Assembly: GCA_964514395.1 (NCBI GenBank)
Contig: CAZEQK010000003.1
Coordinates: 62,001 to 126,000, forward strand
Reading direction: 5' to 3'
From: CAZEQK01 sp964514395
GTDB taxonomy: Bacteria > Bacillota > Bacilli > Tepidibacillales > Tepidibacillaceae
Length of the DNA stretch: 64,000 nucleotides
Below the pieces are notes generated by a model. The model was given only the letters and a program-made list of their open reading frames with translations, searched no databases and was not told where the DNA came from. Shown here one piece after another: positions 8,532 through 18,410 of this stretch; within the stretch, counting starts at the first letter, position 1; every line of letters begins with the position of its first letter. The translations under genes and the position numbers were made by a program.

Positions 8532-9989
8532 TCAAGAGATCGAGTAATTTGGGGATTCTTTTGTAATTTGTACATCGTGAGGATGACTCTCTTTTAATCC
8601 CGCCCCCGTTATTCGAATAAATTGAGCATTGTTTTTCAATTCTTCTAATGTCTTTGTTCCACAATACCCCATACCAGATCTTAATCCACCGACTAATTGG
8701 TATATTGTATCTACTAAAGGTCCTTTATAAGCAACTCGACCTTCAATCCCTTCAGGAACAAGCTTTAGGGTGTTTTCTTGGAAATACCTATCTTTACTTC
8801 CTGCTTTCATTGCGCCTATAGATCCCATACCTCGATAGACTTTGTATCTCCTACCTTGATAGGTTTCAAAATCCCCAGGACTTTCATCTGTTCCAGCTAA
8901 TAAACTTCCAAGCATCACAGCATCAGCTCCAGCTGCAATTGCCTTCGTAATATCTCCAGAATATTTAATTCCACCATCTGCAATAATCGGTACTCCATAT
9001 TCCTTTGCAACAGTAGCACATTCATATACAGCTGTTATCTGTGGAACTCCAATTCCTGCTACTACTCTGGTTGTACATATGGATCCAGGACCTATCCCGA
9101 CCTTAACAACAGAGACCCCTGCTTCAATTAAATCCTTTGTTGCCTCTGCAGTCGCTACATTACCGGCGATAATCACTAAGCTAGGGTATAAATCTCTTAA
9201 CTTTCTTATTGTGTCTATTACTCCTTTTGAATGTCCATGTGCCGTATCGACAACAAGTGCATCTACCCCTGCATTCACTAAACCATCTGCCCGTTTAAAC
9301 GTATCACTTGATACACCTATAGCAGCCCCCACTAATAATCTTCCTTGCTCGTCCTTTGCAGAATTAGGAAATTGTATTGCTTTTTCAATATCTTTAATTG
9401 TGATTAAGCCTTTAAGTTTATTTTTTTCATCGACTAGTGGTAGTTTCTCAATCTTATATTTTTGCAATATTTCTTGAGCCTCTGCTAATGTCGTTCCAAC
9501 CGAAGCGGTGACCAAATTCTCTTTTGTCATCACGTCTTCGATTTTCAAAGAATAGTCTTGAACAAAACGCAAATCTCGATTGGTAATGATACCAACTAAT
9601 TCTTCATTATCATTAATAATAGGTACTCCCGAAATTCGATACTTTGCCATTAAATCCTCTGCATCTAAGATGGAATAATCTGGTTTCAGAGAAAATGGAT
9701 TTGTTATAACCCCACTTTCAGACCTTTTTACTCGGTCAACCTCTCCAGCCTGTTGCTCAATTGACATATTCTTGTGAATAATTCCTATGCCACCCTGCCT
9801 TGCCACTGCTATAGCCATATTTGCTTCCGTAACAGTGTCCATACCAGCACTAATAATTGGTATATTTAAATGTAACTTTCCTAGCTTTGTTGTCACATCT
9901 ACATCTCTAGGCAAAACATCGGATTTAGAAGGAACTAATAAGACATCGTCAAAGGTAAGACCCTCACGTACAAATTTATTATCCCACAC
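8532..9989 (-). CDS. guaB: Inosine-5'-monophosphate dehydrogenase
   Basis: Catalyses the NAD-dependent oxidation of IMP to XMP, the committed step to GMP. The 485-residue protein has a TIM-barrel split by a pair of CBS domains (about residues 95-205). The catalytic Cys305 lies in GPGSICTT and the GMGSIGAM loop is present. The start is GTG at 9989 behind AGGGAA. It is the first gene left of the divergently oriented yaaC, an order also seen in Bacillus (yaaC-guaB-dacA). Confidence 0.97.
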   Translation of the reverse strand: MWDNKFVREGLTFDDVLLVPSKSDVLPRDVDVTTKLGKLHLNIPIISAGMDTVTEANMAIAVARQGGIGIIHKNMSIEQQAGEVDRVKRSESGVITNPFSLKPDYSILDAEDLMAKYRISGVPIINDNEELVGIITNRDLRFVQDYSLKIEDVMTKENLVTASVGTTLAEAQEILQKYKIEKLPLVDEKNKLKGLITIKDIEKAIQFPNSAKDEQGRLLVGAAIGVSSDTFKRADGLVNAGVDALVVDTAHGHSKGVIDTIRKLRDLYPSLVIIAGNVATAEATKDLIEAGVSVVKVGIGPGSICTTRVVAGIGVPQITAVYECATVAKEYGVPIIADGGIKYSGDITKAIAAGADAVMLGSLLAGTDESPGDFETYQGRRYKVYRGMGSIGAMKAGSKDRYFQENTLKLVPEGIEGRVAYKGPLVDTIYQLVGGLRSGMGYCGTKTLEELKNNAQFIRITGAGLKESHPHDVQITKESPNYSIS

Positions 9990-10134
9990 AATTTTTCCCT
10001 ACCTTCAAATAGTTTTATAAAAATATATTATTGAAAGTTTAACAAAGGCATTTTTTACTGTCAAGACACCATAATAATATGGACTAATTTGAGAAAAAAT
10101 ATTTAATAAAAAATGAAGATATGAGGTTATTTAA

Positions 10135-11190
10135 ATGAGAAAAATAAGACATATATACAGTGAAAATCCTTATAATAAGCTTTGGGATACCTTCGTTTTT
10201 TTTGAAAGTGAACCCACTACAAAAAAATTTTTAGCAGATATTTATCACAAACAAAAAGATATAAATAGCATTAAATATTCCTTCCAAAATACTTCAAAAT
10301 TTATTTATTTTCTAAAACAAGCAAGAGAGTACTTCTTATCCGCAGAAAAAAGTAATATTTTAGTTAAGCCTCTGCTTATTTACTACGGAATGATGAATTT
10401 AGTGAAAGCTGTCATATTGACAAAAGAACCCAGCTATCCAAGCCGTACAGGAGTCTTACGTCATGGTATTACAACTAGAAAGCTAAAAAAGCTTAACTAT
10501 CAATTTCATGATGATGAAATTAAAATTCAAAAGGAAGGCTTATTAACATTATTCTATACAATTATGACAAATAATCAAATAGAAAGTATAGAAGGAAATA
10601 AATACAAAATTAAAGAATTACTTTCATTATTACCAGAGCTAAGTGAAAGCTATCATCGATTATTTAATGAAAGAAAGTTCTTTAATATAACTATTGAGCC
10701 TTTGAATGATTCTTCAGTTCTATTATCCATACCAAGAGATACTTTGATTTTTTATGAATATTTACCTACTCATTTGGTAAATGAATTAAATAAATATACC
10801 GAGGGAAATTCAAATCCATTCTATTTAGAAAAAAGTAATGACAAGAAAAGCATCGCAATTAAATGGATTGGTACCATTAATAAACCTTTATTGTATGCAA
10901 ACTTTTTTGATCACCCCATGCTCATTCAAGATATGAAAGGTAATTATTCTTTTCGTCCATATAGTTCACCAGCATCCCACCTTCCAGAAATTATGGTTGA
11001 TTATATGCTCATGTTTAATCTCGGAATGCTTTGTAGATATGAAACAGAATTATGGGGTGACATTATCTTCTCATTCACATCAGAAGACATGTATATCATC
11101 AATGAATTCATTAATATAACCATGCGAAAATTCCCAAATATGATACTAAATAACTTGTTAGATGAATTCCTTATTTTTGAGGGAAATTAA
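10135..11190 (+). CDS. yaaC: YaaC-like protein of unknown function
   Basis: A 351-residue soluble protein with no signal peptide or membrane segment. I recognise it as the YaaC family by sequence style (N-terminal ENPYNKLWDTFVFFES, then LLIYYGMMNLVKA) and by position next to guaB, where yaaC sits in Bacillus. The molecular function of the family is not known to me. The ATG follows GAGGTT at an 8-nt distance. It is divergent from guaB, with 145 bp between, and ends at a bidirectional terminator shared with the next gene. Confidence 0.8.
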   Translation: MRKIRHIYSENPYNKLWDTFVFFESEPTTKKFLADIYHKQKDINSIKYSFQNTSKFIYFLKQAREYFLSAEKSNILVKPLLIYYGMMNLVKAVILTKEPSYPSRTGVLRHGITTRKLKKLNYQFHDDEIKIQKEGLLTLFYTIMTNNQIESIEGNKYKIKELLSLLPELSESYHRLFNERKFFNITIEPLNDSSVLLSIPRDTLIFYEYLPTHLVNELNKYTEGNSNPFYLEKSNDKKSIAIKWIGTINKPLLYANFFDHPMLIQDMKGNYSFRPYSSPASHLPEIMVDYMLMFNLGMLCRYETELWGDIIFSFTSEDMYIINEFINITMRKFPNMILNNLLDEFLIFEGN

Positions 11191-11192
11191 AT

Positions 11193-11216
11193 AATAAGGT
11201 GGAAACCCACCTTATT
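11193..11216. terminator. Bidirectional terminator
   Basis: Ten-base inverted repeat AATAAGGTGG / CCACCTTATT between the converging yaaC and the putative glycoside hydrolase gene; the A and T ends serve both directions. Confidence 0.75.
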
Positions 11217-12423
11217 TAATCCAAGCCTTCTCGCTATATCTATTTACAACATTCCACATGATATATTGGTTCACATTTAAATCATTACCTGCTTTTATTT
11301 GTTGTAGTACCTCTTTAGGTCCATAGGTGATATGTCCATTTACCCATTTTGCAGTGAAATCCTGATACCAAGGACGTATAATCGCAGGGGTTTCTCCCCT
11401 TTGGATAATTTTTTCATTTTTCTTTTTCGCATCAATGATTCCGTACTTTATCACATCATATGGATTTGCATCAGGAATAGGAATTCCATATACTCTTTTA
11501 CCATAATGTGAGGGATACATCATTGGACTAATGTAATCAATAATAGGTGAAAGAATATCCCAATTTTGTCCGATTCCCATATCCCCTGCTGCACTAGTTG
11601 TTAAACCAAAAACATCGGCAGAAATAAATACAGGATAGTCCTTCAATTGTTCCTTCGAATAGGCTAAAAAAGAAGCGATTACTTCAGCTTTAGATAAATG
11701 ATTAGGATTATCAAAGGTTGCTTCTCTATTAACTTTTGCTCCGTTCTCTGGAAATCTAATGTAATCAAATTGAATTTCATTAAATCCTTTTTCTGCAGCT
11801 TCCTTAGCTATTGAAATATCATAATCCCATACTTGTTTTTTATAGGGATCTACCCAAGAAACTCCATTATTATCCCGCCATACCCCGCCAGTCTTTTTTT
11901 GTATCGCATTTTGAGGCTTCGAACCAGCATAGAATGGATCCTTAAAGGTCACAATTCTTGCAATCGTATATATATTATTTTCTTTTAATTTATGCAATAA
12001 TCCATCAATGTCTTCAATAAATGTCCTTCTATCTGAGCCAATTTCTTTAATTAATGGATTGTTTGATTTAAAGGTTAAATAGCCTCTATCCTCTTTCACG
12101 TCGATGACAAGACTGTTTAGTTGAGTTTTATTTAGTAAATCGACTAAGTGATTAATATAATCACTTCCTGCTGTATTACCAGTTACATATAGCCCTTTTA
12201 CCTCTCTTTTAATCTTACTATGGTTAAGATGATCGATAGCGTAATCATAATTATTTTGATACCATTCATGATAGGTTGAATCTATCGTGGGAACGGGTTG
12301 CTTGGTTATTTCCTCTTTTCCATAAACAGAACTATTGAAATTGCCAATATTGATGGCTAAAAGTGATAAAATGATCAAAAACATGGTTCTAGTAGCCATT
12401 ATTTTATTTTTTTTCAAAGTCAC
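11212..12423 (-). CDS. Putative secreted glycoside hydrolase (DUF4015 family)
   Basis: The 403-residue protein has an N-terminal signal peptide or anchor (residues about 10-32) and then a TIM-barrel-like domain. Recognisable blocks are KGLYVTGNTAG, LVIDVKEDRGYLTF, YTIARIVTFKDP, GFNEIQFDYIRFPENG and YISPMMYPSHYG, which match the 'putative glycosyl hydrolase' family PF13200. The acidic residues in FDYIRFPE are candidates for catalysis. Substrate unknown; spore or cell wall polysaccharide is a guess. The start is GTG at 12423, 5 nt after GGAGG. It sits next to a minus-strand HD-GYP gene without overlap. Confidence 0.8.
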   Translation of the reverse strand: MTLKKNKIMATRTMFLIILSLLAINIGNFNSSVYGKEEITKQPVPTIDSTYHEWYQNNYDYAIDHLNHSKIKREVKGLYVTGNTAGSDYINHLVDLLNKTQLNSLVIDVKEDRGYLTFKSNNPLIKEIGSDRRTFIEDIDGLLHKLKENNIYTIARIVTFKDPFYAGSKPQNAIQKKTGGVWRDNNGVSWVDPYKKQVWDYDISIAKEAAEKGFNEIQFDYIRFPENGAKVNREATFDNPNHLSKAEVIASFLAYSKEQLKDYPVFISADVFGLTTSAAGDMGIGQNWDILSPIIDYISPMMYPSHYGKRVYGIPIPDANPYDVIKYGIIDAKKKNEKIIQRGETPAIIRPWYQDFTAKWVNGHITYGPKEVLQQIKAGNDLNVNQYIMWNVVNRYSEKAWIK

Positions 12424-12479
12424 TAGTACCTCCTAAATCATATCTAGTATTAATAATATGTCACATATTTAACAATCGA

Positions 12480-13550
12480 TTATATTACCTCTTTTATAAA
12501 TAATTCCTTTTCTTTCTCTAAATTGATAATGGAATCTCCAACCTTAACCCAGGGTCTTGTTGGGTGTTTACTATCCACAAATACAATAAATCCTTCATGG
12601 CCATTACTTAATATTACTTTTGTTCCATTTGTATACTTCGTCATATTGTTAGTAAACAATCTTACCAATATTGGGTCTAATTTGCCAAAGCTATCATACA
12701 TAATAAGATCTATTGCTTTATATGGGGAGTATTCTTCTCGATAGCTTCTTTTTGAAATCATCGCATGAAAAACATCTGCAACAGCAATAATTTTTGCATA
12801 TAAATGAATTTTTTCATTTTTTAGCTGAAATGGGTAACCACTACCATCTATTCTTTCATGGTGTTGAAGAACAGCTAGTAAAACCCCATCATTTATCCCT
12901 CTTGTTTCTTTAAGTATCTGATATCCATAAAGGGTATGCTTTTTAACTTCATCATACTCTTCTACTGATAGGGCTCCTTTAATGGTAGTAATATTATTGG
13001 GAATACGAATTATTCCTATATCATGTAACGCTCCAGCTAATGCAATTTGCATTCTTTCAGCTTGATTTAATCCATACCATTTGGCAAGTGCACTAGAAAT
13101 AATTCCTACGGAGATAGCGTGATAGCTATTATATTTAATAAAATCATCATGATTATAGCTTAGCGTTGTAAAATACTTAAGCTTTTGATACTCATCACTT
13201 AACAATGGTTGTATTGCCTTACGTAATTCAAATATCGGTATTGGTGCATTTCCTTGCGCTATTTTAAAAAGTTTATCCGCCTCTTTTATCGCTTGAGAAA
13301 CATTGTTTTTAAATTCATTAAAGCTAGGATGATAACTCTTATTACTAATATCATTATCTTTTTTTTCTTTTTTTATAGTCTTTTTTTCTGTGTCTTCAAT
13401 TTCAATTTTTTTTACATCAAAAGCTTTTAAGATTTCAATGGCAGATTGATCTAATACCGTACCCTTTTTAAAAAGAATGCCTCCAAGTTTGCTATGCACA
13501 TCATTAGACAACTTCATACCTTCATAAATTCCCATAATTGAAATGAACAT
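12480..13550 (-). CDS. HD-GYP domain protein (probable c-di-GMP phosphodiesterase)
   Basis: The 356-residue protein has a DUF3391-like N-terminal segment (residues 1-55, beginning with GMKLSNDVHSKLGGILFKKGTVL) and then an HD-GYP domain. The metal-binding HD pair is in GALHDIGI near residue 175, and the signature HHERIDGSGYP follows near 228. HD-GYP proteins hydrolyse cyclic di-GMP; that activity is inferred. No membrane segment, so it is cytoplasmic. The start ATG 13550 has AAAGGTGGT 8 nt upstream. It lies downstream of gyrA. Confidence 0.85.
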   Translation of the reverse strand: MFISIMGIYEGMKLSNDVHSKLGGILFKKGTVLDQSAIEILKAFDVKKIEIEDTEKKTIKKEKKDNDISNKSYHPSFNEFKNNVSQAIKEADKLFKIAQGNAPIPIFELRKAIQPLLSDEYQKLKYFTTLSYNHDDFIKYNSYHAISVGIISSALAKWYGLNQAERMQIALAGALHDIGIIRIPNNITTIKGALSVEEYDEVKKHTLYGYQILKETRGINDGVLLAVLQHHERIDGSGYPFQLKNEKIHLYAKIIAVADVFHAMISKRSYREEYSPYKAIDLIMYDSFGKLDPILVRLFTNNMTKYTNGTKVILSNGHEGFIVFVDSKHPTRPWVKVGDSIINLEKEKELFIKEVI

Positions 13551-13665
13551 ACAAGAAGACCACCTTTAAAAAATAAAATGTGTTTCTGTCTTTATATGAA
13601 TTTTAACAAAAAATACGAGAAGATTAAAAGATTTTTATATAAAAATAAACTTTTATTTTTATAAT

Positions 13666-13690
13666 AAAAAGGAGCAATTTGCCCCCTTTT
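13666..13690 (-). terminator. gyrA terminator
   Basis: Hairpin AAAAGGGGGCAA / TTGCTCCTTTTT read on the minus strand, then a TTTTTATT tail, just past the gyrA stop. Confidence 0.7.
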
Positions 13691-13704
13691 ATCATCATGA
13701 TGAT

Positions 13705-16131
13705 TTATTTATCTTCGTGAAATTCAATCCTAGCAACCGTTGTAACATATATGTCTTTTTTTAACGCAATTAATCTAACGCCCTGAGTGTATCTACCCAT
13801 AATTGAAATATTTTTCACACGTAAACGGATAACCATGGAGCTAGTTGTTACAAGCATTAGTTCATCCTCATCCGTTACTACCTTCAGTCCAACAATTGCC
13901 CCGTTTTTCTTCGTAACGTTTAATGTTTTTATTCCCTTTCCACCTCTGGTTTGAGAACGATATTCTGATGCTGGGGTTCTTTTTCCATATCCATTTGAAG
14001 TAACGATTAATATTTCCTGATTATCAACGATATTATCCATACCAATAACTAAATCATCTTTCGTTAAATGAATACCTTTTACTCCTGTTGCACCTCTTCC
14101 CATTGTTCTAACATCTTTTTCAGAAAAACGAATAGATTGACCCTTTTGTGTTCCTAAGAAAATATCCTGCTTACCATCCGTTAATTTCACACCGATTAAC
14201 TCATCGTTTTCCTTGAGATTTATCGCTATGATACCGCCTCTTCTAATATTTTCGTAATCGGATAATGCGGATTTTTTTACTAATCCATGAGATGTTGCAA
14301 AGAATAAATAATTATCTGATGTAAATTCTTTTATTGGAAAAACAGCATTTATCCATTCTCCCTTTTCGATTTGCATCAAATTAATAATTGGAGTACCCTT
14401 TGCCGTTCTACTTAAGTCTGGAATTTCATAGGTTTTTAACTTATAAACTTTCCCCTTGTTCGTGAAAAACATGATGTAGTTATGGGTGCTAGTGGTAAAT
14501 ATATGCTGAACAAAGTCATCTTCTTTTGTTCCCATTCCACTTACACCTTTTCCCCCACGTTTCTGACTTCTATAGGTGGAAACAGGTAATCTTTTGATGT
14601 ATCCCTGATGAGTAATCATCACGACTACTTCTTCTTCAGGAATTAAATCTTCATCCTCTAGCTCATCATTAGTCATCGTAATCTTTGTCAATCTGCCATC
14701 ATTAAATTTACCTTTTATTTCAATTAATTCGTCTTGAATAATTGCAAGTATTTTCTGTTCATCGTTCAAGATTGCTCTTAATTCTTCTATTTTCTTCATC
14801 AATTCTTGATATTCATTCTCAATTTTTTCTCTTTCTAATCCCGTTAATCTTTGTAACCGCATATCAAGAATAGCTTGTGCTTGAATTTCGGATAACTCAA
14901 AATTCTCCATTAGGCCATCTTTAGCCTCTTCTGTTGTCTGCGAAGCACGGATTAATTTAATCACTGCATCTAGATGATCTAACGCTACTCTTAACCCTTC
15001 TAAAATATGAGCCCTGTTTTCAGCTTTTCTAAGTTCAAATTCAGTTCTTTTTCTTATAACAACTTGTTGATGATTCAAATAATGATATAGAACTTCTTTT
15101 ATATTTAATACTTTTGGTTGCCCATCAACTAAAGCTAGCATATTGATTCCAAAAGAAGTTTGTAGGGATGTCAATTTATACAAATTGTTTAGAATAACAT
15201 TTGCGTTTACATCTCTTCGTAGCTCTATAACGATACGTAAACCATTTCTATCGGATTCATCTCTTAAATCGGTAATACCATCTATTTTTTTATCTCGAAC
15301 TAATTCAGCAATTTTTTCTATTAATCTCGCTTTATTTACTTGATAAGGGATTTCATCTATGATGATTCTATGCTTATTATTACTCATCTCTTCTATATTA
15401 GCTTTTGCCCTAATGATAACAGTTCCTTTACCAGTACGATAAGCCTTTTTTATGCCTTCCAACCCCATGATGGTACCACCAGTTGGAAAATCCGGACCTT
15501 TAATAATCTCCATTAATTCATCAATTTCTGTCTCTGGGTTTTTGATTAAAGATATAACTCCATCAATAACCTCGCCAAGCTGGTGAGGGGGTATATTGGT
15601 TGCCATTCCAACAGCAATACCAGATGTACCATTTACTAATAGATTAGGAAATCTTGCTGGTAAAACTAATGGTTCTCTTTCTGATCCATCATAATTATCT
15701 CCAAAATCGATTGTTTCTTTATTTATATCACGTAATAGTTCCGAAGAAATTTTAGACATTCTTGCTTCAGTGTAACGCATTGCAGCGGCAGAATCACCGT
15801 CAACAGATCCGAAATTACCATGTCCATCGATAAGTGGATATCGGTAAGAAAAATCTTGGGCCATTCTTACCATCGTATCATATACAGCTACATCACCGTG
15901 TGGATGATATTTACCTATTACTTCTCCAACAATTCTAGCTGATTTTTTATATGCCTTATCTGGCGTCATACCAAGCTCATTCATTGCATAAAGTATTCGA
16001 CGGTGAACCGGTTTTAGTCCATCCCTTACATCAGGAAGCGCTCGACTTACTATTACACTCATAGCATAATCAATGAAGGAACTTTTCATTTCCTGACTAA
16101 TGCTTACTTCTTTTACTCTAGGATTTTCCAT
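13705..16131 (-). CDS. gyrA: DNA gyrase subunit A
   Basis: Breakage-reunion subunit of gyrase, which adds negative supercoils. The 808-residue length is normal. The catalytic Tyr120 is in AAMRYTEA. The C-terminal beta-pinwheel carries a GyrA-box-like motif (SQKRGGKG) near residue 530 and a second RGGKG near 730. In the quinolone-contact loop (HPHGDVAVYD, residues 76-85) the position of E. coli Ser83 is Val (codon GTA), while the Asp87 equivalent is kept. It follows gyrB by 22 bp; the start ATG has AGAGGATGGAG upstream. Confidence 0.98.
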   Translation of the reverse strand: MENPRVKEVSISQEMKSSFIDYAMSVIVSRALPDVRDGLKPVHRRILYAMNELGMTPDKAYKKSARIVGEVIGKYHPHGDVAVYDTMVRMAQDFSYRYPLIDGHGNFGSVDGDSAAAMRYTEARMSKISSELLRDINKETIDFGDNYDGSEREPLVLPARFPNLLVNGTSGIAVGMATNIPPHQLGEVIDGVISLIKNPETEIDELMEIIKGPDFPTGGTIMGLEGIKKAYRTGKGTVIIRAKANIEEMSNNKHRIIIDEIPYQVNKARLIEKIAELVRDKKIDGITDLRDESDRNGLRIVIELRRDVNANVILNNLYKLTSLQTSFGINMLALVDGQPKVLNIKEVLYHYLNHQQVVIRKRTEFELRKAENRAHILEGLRVALDHLDAVIKLIRASQTTEEAKDGLMENFELSEIQAQAILDMRLQRLTGLEREKIENEYQELMKKIEELRAILNDEQKILAIIQDELIEIKGKFNDGRLTKITMTNDELEDEDLIPEEEVVVMITHQGYIKRLPVSTYRSQKRGGKGVSGMGTKEDDFVQHIFTTSTHNYIMFFTNKGKVYKLKTYEIPDLSRTAKGTPIINLMQIEKGEWINAVFPIKEFTSDNYLFFATSHGLVKKSALSDYENIRRGGIIAINLKENDELIGVKLTDGKQDIFLGTQKGQSIRFSEKDVRTMGRGATGVKGIHLTKDDLVIGMDNIVDNQEILIVTSNGYGKRTPASEYRSQTRGGKGIKTLNVTKKNGAIVGLKVVTDEDELMLVTTSSMVIRLRVKNISIMGRYTQGVRLIALKKDIYVTTVARIEFHEDK

Positions 16132-16153
16132 TATTTATCTCCATCCTCTTAAT

Positions 16154-18070
16154 TTATACATCTAAATTCCGAACATACTGGGCATGCTCTTCAATAAATT
16201 CTCTTCTTGGTTCTACTTTGTCTCCCATTAATGTTTCAAACACTTGATCTGCATCCGATGCATCCTGTAGGCTAACCTGTAATAAGGTTCTGCTTTCTGG
16301 GTCCATTGTAGTCTCCCATAATTGCTGAGGATTCATTTCTCCTAAACCTTTATATCTCTGAATAGCAGGCTCTGATTTTCCAACTAATTCTTTTTTAGTT
16401 TTTTCTAATTCATGATCACTATAAGCGTATTTTATTACTTTTCCTTGCTGAACTTTATATAAAGGAGGTTGTGCAATATAAATATAGCCATATTCAATTA
16501 ATTCTCTCATATACCTGAAGAAGAAGGTTAATAACAAGGTGCGAATATGAGCTCCATCCACATCAGCGTCTGTCATAATAACAATTTTATGATATCTTGC
16601 TTTGCTAATGTCAAAGTCTTCACCAATACCAGTGCCAAGTGCTGTAATCATTGCCCTAATTTCAGTATTAGCAAAAATTTTATCTAATCTAGCTTTTTCA
16701 ACATTAATGATTTTTCCTCTAAGTGGTAATATTGCCTGGAAATTACGATCTCTACCTTGTTTTGCAGAGCCACCAGCAGAATCTCCCTCAACAATATAAA
16801 TTTCACTGATTGATGCATCTTTTGAAGAACAATCTGCTAATTTCCCAGGTAATGAACTTACTTCTAATGCATTTTTTCTTCTTGTCAATTCTCTTGCTTT
16901 TCTTGCTGCATCACGGGCTCTTGCTGCCAAAACAGATTTTTCTATTATTTTTTTTGCTACTGATGGGTTTTCATTTAAAAAGGTGGATAATCGTTCAGCG
17001 AAAATAGATTCAGTAATTCCTCTTACCTCACTATTTCCAAGTTTTGTTTTTGTCTGTCCCTCAAATTGTGGGTCAGGTATTTTCACATTTATAATTGCTG
17101 TTAAACCTTCTCTTACATCATCGCCTGTTAAGTTTGATTCTGCTTCCTTTATTATATTGTTTTTTCGCGCATAATCATTTAAAACCCTTGTTAAGGCACT
17201 TTTAAAGCCTGCTTCATGGGTACCACCCTCATGGGTGTTGATATTATTAGCAAAGGATAAAATATTACTAGAATAGCTATCATTATATTGCAACGCTATT
17301 TCTATGTTTATCTGATCCTTTTCTCCTTCAACAAAAATAGGGCTTTTGTGTAAAGTTTGCCTATTTTTATTTAGATAATCAACAAAAGAACTAATACCAC
17401 CTTCATATTTAAAAGACTCTTCTTTATTTTCTTTTCTTTCATCAATTAAATCAATTTTTATCCCTCTATTTAAAAAAGCTAACTCTCTTAAACGGTTTTT
17501 TAAGGTATCATAAATAAATTCAGTAGTCTCTTGAAAAATTTCTTCATCTGGTTTGAAAATTACAGTAGTACCTGTTTTATCTGTATCACCAATAACTTTT
17601 AAATCATACTGAGGTATACCTCTTGCATATTTTTGTTGATATATTTTCCCATCTACCTTCACTTCTACCTCTAGCCATTCAGATAAAGCATTTACAACAG
17701 ATACACCAACACCATGTAATCCACCAGAAACCTTATAAGCATCTCCATTAAATTTACCACCTGCATGTAATATTGTTAAAGCTACTTCAACAGCTGGACG
17801 ACCAATCTTTGGATGTATCCCAACTGGAATCCCCCTACCATTATCAACTACCTTCACACTATTATCTGGTTGAATAGTAACAATAATATGGTCACAGAAA
17901 CCTGCTAAGGCTTCATCTATACTATTATCAACTACCTCCCACACAAGATGGTGCAATCCTCTTTCGCTTGTAGAACCAATATACATCCCAGGTCTCTTCC
18001 TAACTGCCTCAAGACCTTCTAAAACTTGGATTTGACTCTCATCATAGTTTGATTGTTGTTTCGTTTCCAT
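16154..18070 (-). CDS. gyrB: DNA gyrase subunit B
   Basis: ATPase subunit of gyrase. The 638-residue protein has the GHKL ATPase domain (VVDNSIDEALAG and VDNGRGIPVGIHP, then GGLHGVGVSVVNALS), the transducer, the Toprim domain (EGDSAGGSAKQGRD and DADVDGAHI) and the C-terminal GyrA-contact tail (QRYKGLGEMN). I place the start at ATG 18070 behind GGAAGGTG rather than the in-frame ATG at 18085, which lies inside or before the RBS. Upstream are two copies of a palindromic repeat and an assembly gap, so its promoter cannot be read with certainty. Confidence 0.97.
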   Translation of the reverse strand: METKQQSNYDESQIQVLEGLEAVRKRPGMYIGSTSERGLHHLVWEVVDNSIDEALAGFCDHIIVTIQPDNSVKVVDNGRGIPVGIHPKIGRPAVEVALTILHAGGKFNGDAYKVSGGLHGVGVSVVNALSEWLEVEVKVDGKIYQQKYARGIPQYDLKVIGDTDKTGTTVIFKPDEEIFQETTEFIYDTLKNRLRELAFLNRGIKIDLIDERKENKEESFKYEGGISSFVDYLNKNRQTLHKSPIFVEGEKDQINIEIALQYNDSYSSNILSFANNINTHEGGTHEAGFKSALTRVLNDYARKNNIIKEAESNLTGDDVREGLTAIINVKIPDPQFEGQTKTKLGNSEVRGITESIFAERLSTFLNENPSVAKKIIEKSVLAARARDAARKARELTRRKNALEVSSLPGKLADCSSKDASISEIYIVEGDSAGGSAKQGRDRNFQAILPLRGKIINVEKARLDKIFANTEIRAMITALGTGIGEDFDISKARYHKIVIMTDADVDGAHIRTLLLTFFFRYMRELIEYGYIYIAQPPLYKVQQGKVIKYAYSDHELEKTKKELVGKSEPAIQRYKGLGEMNPQQLWETTMDPESRTLLQVSLQDASDADQVFETLMGDKVEPRREFIEEHAQYVRNLDV

Positions 18071-18120
18071 ATATACACCTTCCATTTCAAAAACCTTTTT
18101 TCTTCGAACAAGAAATTTAT

Positions 18121-18201
18121 TTATCCGATAGCAAGCCTGCGCTAACCTCCTGGATAAGTGTCTCTAACATTCAGGTAAAACGTCTGAATGAAGTTCCACT
18201 T
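18121..18201. repeat. Intergenic palindromic repeat, copy B1 (short form)
   Basis: Its last 55 bp (18147-18201) are identical to those of copy B2 (18256-18310). It contains the hairpin CATTCAG...CTGAATG (18168-18174, 18184-18190). It lacks the middle block seen in copies A and B2, so it is an internally deleted form. Confidence 0.85.
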
Positions 18202-18310
18202 TGCCCGATAGTTAACCCCCGCTAATTTTCATTTCGGATTATAAGCGGCGCTAATCTCCTGGATAAGTGTCTCTAACATTCAGGTAAAACGTCTGAATGA
18301 AGTTCCACTT
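18202..18310. repeat. Intergenic palindromic repeat, copy B2 (full form), ends at assembly gap
   Basis: It has the same layout as copy A at 8416-8520 (CCGATAG ... CGCTAATTTTC ... GCGGCGCTAA ... CTCCTGGATAAG ... hairpin at 18277-18299). It runs straight into the run of N, which suggests that the array continues and stopped the assembly. Confidence 0.85.
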
Positions 18311-18410
18311 NNNNNNNNNNNNNNNNNNNNNNNNNNNNNNNNNNNNNNNNNNNNNNNNNNNNNNNNNNNNNNNNNNNNNNNNNNNNNNNNNNNNNNNNNN
18401 NNNNNNNNNN
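18311..18410. other. Assembly gap (100 N)
   Basis: Exactly 100 unknown bases, the usual placeholder for a gap of unknown size. It separates the last codons of remB from the tandem repeat in front of gyrB, so true spacing and repeat number are unknown. Confidence 0.99.

Noticed and set aside
9079..9477. Plus-strand ORF of 132 residues
   Set aside because: It is antisense to guaB and follows its codon rhythm; no RBS or protein-like pattern.
16810..17007. Leucine-rich plus-strand ORF
   Set aside because: It is the shadow of the Lys/Glu-rich coding of gyrB on the other strand.
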